Shown: positions 55,865-64,000 of the stretch, one piece after another
Layout of the letters: each line of letters starts with the position of its first letter
Numbering within the stretch: the first letter of the stretch is position 1
Assembly: GCA_009731375.1 (NCBI GenBank)
Contig: BJOX01000308.1
Location: forward strand, 390,704 to 454,703
DNA: 64,000 nucleotides
Direction of reading: 5' to 3'
DNA from: Paulinella micropora
Lineage: Eukaryota > Cercozoa > Imbricatea > Euglyphida
The notes under the pieces: model-generated
Seen by the model: only the letters and a program-made list of their open reading frames with translations
The model's database searches: none
What the model was told of the DNA's origin: nothing
Program-made: the position numbers and the translations under genes

Positions 55865-57745
55865 CTACCCCCTTGTTGCGAAAGGATCATATCTTTCGTT
55901 GACTTTCAATGGTTCATCATATTCGTCATCCCATCTATATATCATACTCTTAGTTAATCTTCCCCTTACTAATATGTCACTCTCGTTAATGTGGATGGGG
56001 TGTTTGAGTATTACTAACTGTCCGTTTTGGTGGATGACTGATCTGTTGTGTCTGTGGTCCATCTGTCCTGTAGAGACTATGCTAACTGGTAAGGTAGTGT
56101 CGAGTAACATCTTCTTTTCTACTGCTCTAGGCCTTCCTTTCCCATCTATCACAGTCAGCCTAGCTCTTCCTGACTTACTCAACTCCCTTTCTCCATTACC
56201 TGTCAGTAGTTCTACCGGGTCTATCTCATCGACATCCGTCAATCTGTCTTCTCTGCATGATATGTCTGTGCTTGCTCCACTATCCTGTACTGTCATGTCT
56301 CTCTTTTTCATCACTCTTTTTCTCACATGTATCAGTACATGCTCTGTCTCTCCTTCTGTCTCTGTCTCTGTTTCTAGTTCACCCTCAGAGACTCCTCTAC
56401 CCTCACCTTGTCCCTCTTCTGTGAGTTGTGGAGGTGTAGTGATGGGACTCTGTCTGACTGCTCTCTCCAAGTACACTCCTTCTATTGCTCTTACTATGTC
56501 AGTCAAAAAGTCATCTCTCTCTAGCTCGCCACTCACGACACGCATCACTTCTCCATTCATTCCCCTCACGCACTCATTCATCAACGTTTTAGCTATTTCA
56601 TTTATATCTTTGAAGGTTATGACGGGAGGGTTGATGGGTTGCGTGTTTGTTGTCTGTGTTGGTGGGAGTGCTGTGATTGGTCTAGAACTAGAGATTTGGA
56701 GTTGTTGTGAGGTGGGACCTATTTGGTTGCCAAACTTGTTGACAGAAGTGGGCCCAAGTCGTTGCTCTCCCTCATCCACTCCACTCTCTTCTCTCCCTTC
56801 TCTGCTCTGGCCGGTCCGCTGACTAGAAAATGGATTATGTTTGCGTGGTTGTTGCGGAATATTTTGCGAGACATGTGGACTTGTGGAAATTTTGGTGTCA
56901 CATAAAGTTTCAAATTCCCCGAAAACGAGTCTTTGCGTAATTTTATGAGACTTTTCCAATGCCGCAGCTTTAAAACCTCGTTCGTCTGGGTAGTAAGGAG
57001 ATTTGGGGGGACGCAACACGGGACTTACCGACAAATCCAACTCCGGATAATCTGGGTCTTGTGTGGCGTGATATCCGCAGTACCTCGCATAAGATAATCG
57101 TTTCGCGTGATTTGCGTATATTCCTTTTCCTTTTGATTTTTCAACGGAAACATTACACGGTTTTTTGCGTCTGTTTATTCCGGCACATTTTGTGTCAGGC
57201 GTGACTCCGTAAGAACTCTCAAGCCTCAAAGGAGTTTCGTTAGGGTTAGGGGTGACTGGGGAACATCGTGGGGTGGCGGATACTAACCGCTCTTCCTTGC
57301 CTTCTCCCCGTAGTGAGGAGGGACCTCGTAGGGTGGCCGATACTAACCGCACTTCCCGTCCTTCTCCACTCTCACTATGTCTATTCCCTACCCTAGGTGT
57401 AGTCTTTGTATCGTTCAAAAGGGCTTGGGGACTTGTAGATTTGTGATGAGGTGAGCTTGGTTGCTCGTCATCTCTTTCTCTTTCTTCCTCATCATCATCG
57501 CTCTTATCATAAGTGTTCCCCATATGGATTAAAGCAACGTTTGTATCAGAGTCACTTTGTTCGTCTTCGTTTTTGTCGTTGCCGGTTGTTATCAAAGTGA
57601 GTGCTTTCTTTTTCTTATGAAAGGGTTTCTTTTTGTTTTTGTAATTGTTCTTTTGTTCGTTCCTTTCTTGTTCCGTGCCTTTGTCTTCCGTTTGATTCCG
57701 TTTTAATTTTCCTTCTTTGCGGAACTTTTCCGAAACACCGGGCAA
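55865..57745 (-). CDS. Ty1/copia gag C-terminal region and aspartic protease
   Basis: 626-codon frame, rich in charged residues, with QDSGASTD near residue 488, the copia-type aspartic protease active site (DSGAS). It ends ...RYDPFATRG and a TAG directly after a run of five G. The pol frame overlaps this end in -1, so Pol could be made by frameshifting, or one base may have been lost. The zinc knuckle lies just upstream in another frame. Confidence 0.82.
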   Translation of the reverse strand: MPGVSEKFRKEGKLKRNQTEDKGTEQERNEQKNNYKNKKKPFHKKKKALTLITTGNDKNEDEQSDSDTNVALIHMGNTYDKSDDDEEERERDDEQPSSPHHKSTSPQALLNDTKTTPRVGNRHSESGEGREVRLVSATLRGPSSLRGEGKEERLVSATPRCSPVTPNPNETPLRLESSYGVTPDTKCAGINRRKKPCNVSVEKSKGKGIYANHAKRLSYARYCGYHATQDPDYPELDLSVSPVLRPPKSPYYPDERGFKAAALEKSHKITQRLVFGEFETLCDTKISTSPHVSQNIPQQPRKHNPFSSQRTGQSREGREESGVDEGEQRLGPTSVNKFGNQIGPTSQQLQISSSRPITALPPTQTTNTQPINPPVITFKDINEIAKTLMNECVRGMNGEVMRVVSGELERDDFLTDIVRAIEGVYLERAVRQSPITTPPQLTEEGQGEGRGVSEGELETETETEGETEHVLIHVRKRVMKKRDMTVQDSGASTDISCREDRLTDVDEIDPVELLTGNGERELSKSGRARLTVIDGKGRPRAVEKKMLLDTTLPVSIVSTGQMDHRHNRSVIHQNGQLVILKHPIHINESDILVRGRLTKSMIYRWDDEYDEPLKVNERYDPFATRG

Positions 57746-58200
57746 TATCTCATGGTATGGCCTTTGGCATCACATCCGAAACACGTGACTTTGAGCGTCC
57801 AGTTTGGAGCTGTCTTTGGTCCCGGTTTATTGTCTCCCCTTTTCCCTTTACTATCCATCAGGAGATTGGTCTCTTGCCGCTGCTTGCCATCCCGAGATTT
57901 CTTGTTGTTGTCTTTGCGAATTTGAGTTTTTCTCTCACGGAAATTGTTACGTCTTTCTTTTTCTTCCCACATTAACCATCTTTCCCTAGATGCTTCGCAT
58001 AGTTCCGAGAAATTTGGTCTTAGTCTGGCCGGGAGATCATAGTGGTCCACCTGAAATTTATCCCCGAAAGCTGGATGGTAGCGCAATTTCTTAAATAGCT
58101 TTCTCTTTGCTTCCTCATCGGAAAATGGCGCCCCACGTAAACTTTCAAGCTGGATTTTCTTTGCGAGAAATTCATTTAGCCAGTCTACATACCTCTGACC
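57703..58200 (-). CDS. Ty1/copia gag with zinc knuckle
   Basis: The frame reads YVDWLNEFLAKKIQLESLRG, later YHPAFGDKFQVDHYDLPARL, and CFGCDAKGHTMRYC, a CX2CX4HX4C nucleic-acid-binding knuckle. It ends ...FRKSSAKKEN. Gag continues in the 55865-57745 frame only after a one-base shift near 57740, so gag is probably disrupted. Upstream coding (YYERMKNLQLCLSVAF) is visible to about 58440 in a shifted frame. Confidence 0.75.
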   Translation of the reverse strand, partial: GQRYVDWLNEFLAKKIQLESLRGAPFSDEEAKRKLFKKLRYHPAFGDKFQVDHYDLPARLRPNFSELCEASRERWLMWEEKERRNNFRERKTQIRKDNNKKSRDGKQRQETNLLMDSKGKRGDNKPGPKTAPNWTLKVTCFGCDAKGHTMRYCPVFRKSSAKKEN

Positions 58201-58439
58201 TGCCCTTGGTCTTTCTGTGTTCTCAGGAAATTAGATACATTGTCTTTGGAAAAAGCCACAGACAGACATAACTGCAAATTTTTCATCCTTTCATAATATT
58301 TCTTCTCTTTGCGGATAGCTGTCTTTCTTCTTGTGTGTTGTTTCATACTTTGTCTTTTCTTTTTCCTTGCTTCTTTCTCTTTCCACTCTCTCTTTTGTTC
58401 TGCTGTCATTTTATCCCAACCTTCTGGCTGTTTGATATC

Positions 58440-58767
58440 TTCTTTGTCTTCTTCTTCTTCTTTCTTCCAAATTCTCCTGCTGCTCCTTCTCTTTGTTTTT
58501 GTTCTTCTTCTTCTCCTCCTCCTCCTCCTCCTCTTTCTCCTCCTCCTCCTCCTCCTTCTTCTTCTTCTTCTTCTTCTCCTTCTTCTTCCTCCTCCTCCTC
58601 CTCCTTCTCCTTTTTTCTTCTTCTTCTTTTCCTCTTCTTTTGTTCTACTTCTTTTTTTTCTTCTTCTTCTTCCTTCTTCCTTCTTTCTTCTTTCTTCTTC
58701 TTCCTTCTTCCTTCTTCCTTCTTCCTTCTTCCCTCTTCCCTCTTCCTTCTTCCTTCTTCTTCTTCTT
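58440..58767. repeat. CTT/CCT-rich tract at the copia-LINE junction
   Basis: Polypyrimidine on the plus strand (Glu/Lys-rich on the minus strand) with a 10-base gap at 58768-58777. It joins copia gag sequence to LINE endonuclease sequence, so it marks a rearrangement or assembly join. Confidence 0.75.
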
Positions 58768-58784
58768 NNNNNNNNNNCAAAGTT

Positions 58785-59395
58785 TCCTGGGGAAAGTAGC
58801 CGTTGCCCACATAGATATCCTGAGCGCCGGCAACACCCGAGGCGATACGCAGCCACACTTGCTGCCGGTGGTCGACGGGGGCTGACACCAGGTTGCAATA
58901 CGGACCAAGGAAGTTAGCCACCGCGAATAGAACCCCACCCTTGCAGCGATTTTTCTCGCTGACCTCCGCAGGTTTTCCAAAAATCCGGAATCCATCCAGG
59001 CTGCATTTGGAAAGTTGCTTCTTGCCCATGCGGTGCTCCTGAGCCCCGATGACTAGCCAGCCCTCGTGCTTGTAGAATGATGCCCATTCCGCCGTGCCTA
59101 CGTTGTCGTATCCCGTTTTACCCTGCCAGTTGTGACTCGCGACGAGTAGCTTGAAGCCGGTATCGAACTGCTTGGAGCGGTGCTTCTTGGCTCGTTTCCG
59201 GACCCGACGGCCGCGCTTGGCTTCCGCCCTCGTGCTGCCCCCCTCTGCAGGTGCTTGCGCAGGTTGGTCCCCCACTGCACTGGCCGCCGAATGCAGGGGC
59301 ACCACATGCATATCAGCACACTCAGACACACACTTAGGTGCATCGGCAGCCAATTCCGAAGACACCACCTTCAACACCGCCCCCTCCAACTTCAT
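58785..59395 (-). pseudogene. LINE (non-LTR retrotransposon) ORF fragment, endonuclease domain
   Basis: The minus-strand frame from Met 59395 has a basic stretch (RAEAKRGRRVRKRAKKHRSK), then an endonuclease/exonuclease/phosphatase-like N-terminus: LLVASHNWQGKTGYDN, WLVIGAQEHRMGKKQ (metal-binding QE), GGVLFAVANFLGPYC and VWLRIASGV ... DIYVGNGYFPQE. APE-type endonucleases nick the target for LINE insertion. The domain stops at the tract/gap, and no reverse transcriptase follows. Confidence 0.72.
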
Positions 59396-59640
59396 TTTAT
59401 CTGCCCATGGCTAGCGATTTTTCTTCACTCACGCGTGGTTCTACGCAAGCCCGACAAGGAGAGAAATCGATCGCGGCTGCGGCGGCATTCAGCGCGCAGG
59501 ACCAACAAGTCTGCGCGGAGGACCAACAAGTCTGCGGGAGGACCAACAAGTCTGCGCGGAGGACCAACAAGTCAGTGCCCATTCGAATAAATCAGTAGTG
59601 TCTGAACATGGGCCGAGTCAGACTAGTACTGCTCTGCCAT
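59396..59640. repeat. Short GC-rich minisatellite and flank
   Basis: Four copies of a 19-bp unit GAGGACCAACAAGTCTGCG lie at 59495-59575. Nothing else was recognised. Confidence 0.7.
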
Positions 59641-60045
59641 CACCTGTTGTCCTGATCTTGTCAGGCGTGCCAACTTCCATCTCATTGACGAAACTACCAT
59701 GATGCCAAACGACATATTTCACATCATCAACGAACTATTCTTCTTTCTCCTTGATATTGACCCACAGCTGGAAGAAAACAAAGAAACCATTCAAGTACCG
59801 ATGGCTGGTCGTCCTTTCTCTTGATGGGTGATTTTCGACAGACGTTTCCGATTCTACCCCGTGGTACAGAGGCACAAATCATGCAGAGCTCTCTTCTAAG
59901 GTCGAGATTTTGGACATCTGCAAAAGTGCACACTCTTGTAATTAATGAACGCGTGCGACAAGCATCAGGCACAGACCAAGTCGCGAAAAGAGATTATGCT
60001 GACTTCTTGCTCCGGGTGGGGGATGGGACTGAACCACATGTTCAC
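59641..60045 (+). pseudogene. PIF1/Helitron-type helicase fragment with a frameshift
   Basis: HLIDETTMMPNDIFHIINEL (Walker B DE block) at about 59675-59790 is followed, one base out of frame, by FLLMGDFRQTFPILPRGTEA and FWTSAKVHTLVINERVRQA from 59812, and DYADFLLRVGDGTEP to about 60036. This order (DE, GDFRQ, R-rich strand, GDGTEP) is that of PIF1-like helicases, including Helitron transposases. The shift between the blocks and the lack of a Walker A indicate a broken copy. Confidence 0.75.
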
Positions 60046-60331
60046 ATCTGTATGTATGTATGTATATATATGCATACATAGATACATTCATCCATACAGA
60101 CATATTCTTGTCAACAAGACAACAAGAATTATAATACAATATGTATCATACATACAGATTGAAGTAATCTCTCCCCAAGTGCTCACCGACCACGACATTT
60201 TTCTGGCGGGTGGCATGCGGGAATCGCTGATAGTCGATAATGGGGTATCCATCTATTTATCCATCCATCTATCTACATACCTACATACCTATCTACCTAT
60301 CTATCTATCTGTCTTCCTATCTATCTCTATC

Positions 60332-60378
<47 letters not shown>

Positions 60379-60484
60379 GTCGATCTATCTTTCTTTCTTT
60401 CTTTCTTTCTTTGTTTTGCGATATTTTTCTGGCGGGTGGCATGCGGGAATATCTGGAACTCGATAATGGGGTGTCTATCTATCC

Positions 60485-60576
<92 letters not shown>

Positions 60577-60606
60577 CTTATCTACCTATCTATCTATCTA
60601 TCTCTG

Positions 60607-60641
<35 letters not shown>

Positions 60642-60720
60642 GTCTATCTATCCATCTATCTATCCCTGTAGACTGTCTCTGCCACTGGCAACTCAGCCTG
60701 GGTTTCAGATCTAACTATCT
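60046..60720 (+). repeat. TGTA/TATC repeats with two copies of an open island
   Basis: After (TGTA)n, an island reads IEVISPQVLTDHDIF then [14 protein letters not shown] before |GTATCC (60150-60243). Its second half (TTTTTCTGGCGGGTGGCATG ... GATAATGGG|GTGTCT) recurs at 60424-60472 after (TATC)n. This is the same exon-end-plus-donor duplication as in the aminopeptidase gene. Whether the island belongs to the helicase is uncertain. Confidence 0.55.
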
Positions 60721-61440
60721 CCTATCTTGACGGTGTTGTGTCCGTTAATCGCGCGAAGCGCAAGGGCAAAACAAGGGACCCTCTCCCGACCGGGGCCGTG
60801 ATGCAAAGGGTTGATGAAGTCGATGTTGTAGAAGGTAACTCACAACGAGCATAAAATCCCGAAACCTCGACTTGCTCCCGACATCATCTCCTTATGGCAC
60901 ACGTCCCCGTCCATGGGAGAGTGTTTTTTAGTGGTTGTTCTGTACTCAAAAGGGCTCTGCTACCTTTCGGCACTGGGTAGAGGCACCAACTACAGCGGAC
61001 AGTGGTTGCTGCGCAGCTGAAGTGCTGAGATTTCTTGCGCGGGGCCAGTATAGGAGGCTAGAGTGTGTAAGAGTGTTGTACACATCATAGCTGTAAATTG
61101 TATGTAGCCGCTGCAGGAAGTGCCCCACGCTATGCCCTTGCTGCTTTTGTTCTCTCTCTGTTTTTTTTTGGGGGGTTTTTTTTTTGTTTTTTTTTTGTTG
61201 CTGTTGTTGTTGTTGTTGTTGTTTTTGTTGTTTTGTTTTGTTTTTGTTTTGTTTTTTGTTTTTATTTTTGTTTTGTTTTGTTTTGGTTTCTTTTGTGTTG
61301 TTTGGATAGTACGCAAGCCTTCCTTATGCATGGTGGGTAGGCATTGATAGATCGAAGAAATCAATAGCAATCACAAATCTTAAAGAGAGCACAAGAGAGT
61401 TTCCCATGTCCTTAACTACATCAACATACATTCATACATA
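60721..61440. other. Single-copy DNA, R2 copy and T/G-rich tract
   Basis: 60721-60862 is single-copy, with CGCGCGAAGCGC-type inverted words. R2 follows (60863-61062). A T/G-rich tract (TTG, TTTTG) covers 61140-61310. No gene was recognised. Confidence 0.6.
60863..61062. repeat. Dispersed repeat R2, second copy
   Basis: Shares ordered words with 2041-2295: CCTCGACTTGCTC, CATCATCTCCTTA, CAAAAGGGCTC, GCTACCTTTCGGC and AGTATAGGAGGC. It is flanked by unrelated sequence, so the repeat is independent of the aminopeptidase exons. Confidence 0.75.
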
Positions 61441-61513
61441 CATACATACGTACGTACATATATACATACATACATACATACACAGACAGATGCATCCATA
61501 GATGGATAGATGA

Positions 61514-61547
<34 letters not shown>

Positions 61548-61579
61548 GGATCGATGGATCGATAGATAGATAGATAGAT

Positions 61580-61651
<72 letters not shown>

Positions 61652-61696
61652 GAGGAAAAAGGAAAGAGAAAGAGAGGAAAGAGAGAGAGAGAGAGA

Positions 61697-61729
<33 letters not shown>

Positions 61730-62493
61730 AAAGAGAGAGAGAGAGATAGAGAGATTGTGTATGAATGTATGAATGTATGTTTGTATGTTTGTATGTATGT
61801 ATGTGTGTGTGCGTGTGTATGTATGTATGTATGTATGTATGTATGTATTTATGTTGTGTATGTATTTATGTTGTGTATGTACGTAGGCTATGTTTGTTAT
61901 GTATATTATGTATGTTATGTATGTTATGTATGTTATGTATGTTATGTGTGTACCTACGCATGTACGTATGTATGTATGTATGTATGTATGTCGACGTCAT
62001 GCATGCAGGCATGCATGCATGTACGTACGTATGTACGTATGTATGCATGTATGTATGCATGTCTGTCTGTCTATCTGTCTGTCTGTCGGTCGGTGTATGC
62101 ATGTATGCATGCATGCATGTACGCATGTATGTATGTATGTATGTATGTGTATGTATGTGTATGTATGACATTGTGTATGTATGTATGTATGTATGCATGC
62201 ATGCATGGCTGTGTGTATGTATGTATGCGTGCATGCATGCATGTATGTATGTATGTACTTATGTATGAATGCATGTATGCATGTATATATGTATGGTGTG
62301 TCTGCATATGTGTGTGTGTGTGTGTTTGATGCATACATACATACACACATACATACATAACGCATACATGCATGCATGCATGCATGCATACATACATACA
62401 TACATACATAATTACAGAATATGTATTCAGCAGGTCCTAATCTTGAATATCGTCCCGAGAAGAATTATGTATGTATGTATGTATGTGTACATG

Positions 62494-62525
<32 letters not shown>

Positions 62526-62617
62526 TGTATGTCTGTATGCATGTATATATGTATGTCTGTATGTATGTTTGTCTTGCTTGTAGGTCATGTAGGTGTGTAT
62601 GTATGCATGTATATATG

Positions 62618-62651
<34 letters not shown>

Positions 62652-62903
62652 CATGCATACATGCATACATGCATGCATACATACACATACGTACATAGAT
62701 GCATGCACGATGCATACAATATACATGCATGCATACATACATACATACATACATACATGCATGCATATATAAAAAGATACATACATACATACATGCATAC
62801 ATACATGCATACATACATGCATACATACATACATACATACATACATACGTACGTACATATATACATACATACATACATACACAGACAGATGCATCCATAG
62901 ATG

Positions 62904-62954
<51 letters not shown>

Positions 62955-62986
62955 GGATCGATGGATCGATAGATAGATAGATAGAT

Positions 62987-63022
<36 letters not shown>

Positions 63023-64000
63023 GAGGAAAAAGGAAAGAGAAAGAGAGGAAAGAGAGAGAGAGAGAGAGAGAAAGAGAAAGAGAGAGAGAAAGAGAAAGAG
63101 AGAGAGAGAGAGAGATAGAGAGATTGTGTATGAATGTATGAATGTATGTTTGTATGTTTGTATGTATGTATGTGTGTGTGCGTGTGTATGTATGTATGTA
63201 TGTATGTATTTATGTTGTGTATGTATTTATGTTGTGTATGTACGTAGGCTATGTTTGTTATGTATATTATGTATGTTATGTATGTTATGTATGTTATGTA
63301 TGTTATGTATGTTATGTATGTTATGTGTGTACCTACGCATGTATGTATGTATGTATGTATGTATGTATGTCGACGTCATGCATGCAGGCATGCATGCATG
63401 TACGTACGTATGTACGTATGTATGCATGTATGTATGCATGTCTGTCTGTCTATCTGTCTGTCTGTCGGTCGGTGTATGCATGTATGCATGCATGCATGTA
63501 CGCATGTATGTATGTATGTATGTATGTGTATGTATGTGTATGTATGACATTGTGTATGTATGTATGTATGTATGTATGCATGCATGCATGGCTGTGTGTA
63601 TGTATGTATGCGTGCATGCATGCATGTATGTATGTATGTACTTATGTATGAATGCATGTATGCATGTATATATGTATGGTGTGTCTGCATATGTGTGTGT
63701 GTGTGTGTTTGATGCATACATACATACACACATACATACATAACGCATACATGCATGCATGCATGCATGCATACATACATACATAATTACAGAATATGTA
63801 TTCAGCAGGTCCTAATCTTGAATATCGTCCCGAGAAGAATTATGTATGTATGTATGTATGTGTACATGTATATGTATGTACATATGTATGTATGTCTGTA
63901 TGTCTGTATGCATGTATGTATGTATGTCTGTATGTTTGTCTTGCTTGTAGGTCATGTAGGTGTGTATGTATGCATGTATATATGTATATATGTATGTATT
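61441..64000. repeat. Tandem duplication of about 1.4 kb made of TACA, GATA, GA and TGTA repeats
   Basis: Order in unit 1 (61441-62839): TACA, CAGACAGATGCATCCATAGATGG, (GATA)n, (GA)n, ATTGTGTATGAATG, TGTA blocks with GACGTCATGCATGCAGGC, and an island AGAATATGTATTCAGCAGGT CCTAATCTTGAATATCGTCC. Unit 2 repeats the same order from 62840 and runs off the window. Offsets of shared landmarks are 1399, 1369 and 1376, so only repeat lengths differ. Confidence 0.88.

Larger units (their letters stand above)
51949..58300 (-). mobile_element. Ty1/copia LTR retrotransposon, 5' truncated
   Basis: Order on the minus strand: gag, zinc knuckle, protease, integrase, reverse transcriptase, RNase H. Integrase before RT defines the copia group. 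A polypurine tract (reverse complement of CGCTCCCCCTTAG, 51949-51960) is followed by TTGTAATGTACTATT, a likely start of the 3' LTR, of which only about 50-60 bp seem present before transposon sequence. No 5' LTR was found: gag runs into a CTT-rich tract, a gap (58768-58777) and LINE sequence. Confidence 0.85.

Overview
This window is eukaryotic nuclear DNA. It has spliceosomal introns, a tRNA-derived SINE family, Ty1/copia, piggyBac-like and LINE remnants, a helicase fragment, foldback/MITE elements and an extreme load of microsatellites (TATC/GATA, TA, CA, CT, ATT, CTT, CAT, TGTA). The species cannot be named from the sequence. A repeat-rich alga, other protist or invertebrate would fit. There are 18 runs of N, most of them inside simple repeats.

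At first sight positions 1-48,300 look like pure microsatellite. Reading the short non-repetitive islands shows that they are exons of one plus-strand gene: an aminopeptidase P (Xaa-Pro aminopeptidase, peptidase family M24B, XPNPEP1 type). I place 22 exons of 29-85 nt between 3005 and 48278. At every junction between neighbouring placed exons up to exon 19 the reading phases fit exactly. Joined, they read through most of domain II and the catalytic domain to a stop codon, with no internal stop. Four of the five expected metal ligands are visible. The fifth belongs to an exon whose intact copy is not seen and probably lies in the gap 40102-40268. Exons for the N-terminal domain must lie left of the window.

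The most unusual feature is how the introns are built. Almost every exon has truncated copies of its own edge in the flanking introns, each carrying a splice site and embedded in microsatellite. Copies of an exon's 5' edge (acceptor plus start of exon) always lie upstream of the intact exon. Copies of its 3' edge (end of exon plus donor) always lie downstream. I count about 100 such copies, including 20 of one exon end at 9.3-11.6 kb and 13 of another at 37.2-38.4 kb. Only one unit per exon has both an acceptor and a donor. Many introns are microsatellite right up to their GT and AG.

Other elements sit in these introns: seven SINE copies with (ATT)n tails, three dispersed repeat families (R1-R3), foldbacks at 7.6, 8.5, 21.4, 38.6 and 46.0 kb, and a GC-rich insert at 27.2-28.1 kb. 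Downstream of the gene, 48.3-61 kb is transposon-rich. It holds a 143-bp piggyBac-like MITE, a piggyBac-like transposase with its left end (49.46-51.9 kb, minus), most of a Ty1/copia element (51.9-58.3 kb, minus), a LINE endonuclease fragment (58.8-59.4 kb, minus) and a PIF1/Helitron-type helicase fragment (59.6-60.5 kb, plus). The right end (61.4-64 kb) is a tandemly duplicated block of about 1.4 kb of TGTA/GATA/purine repeats.
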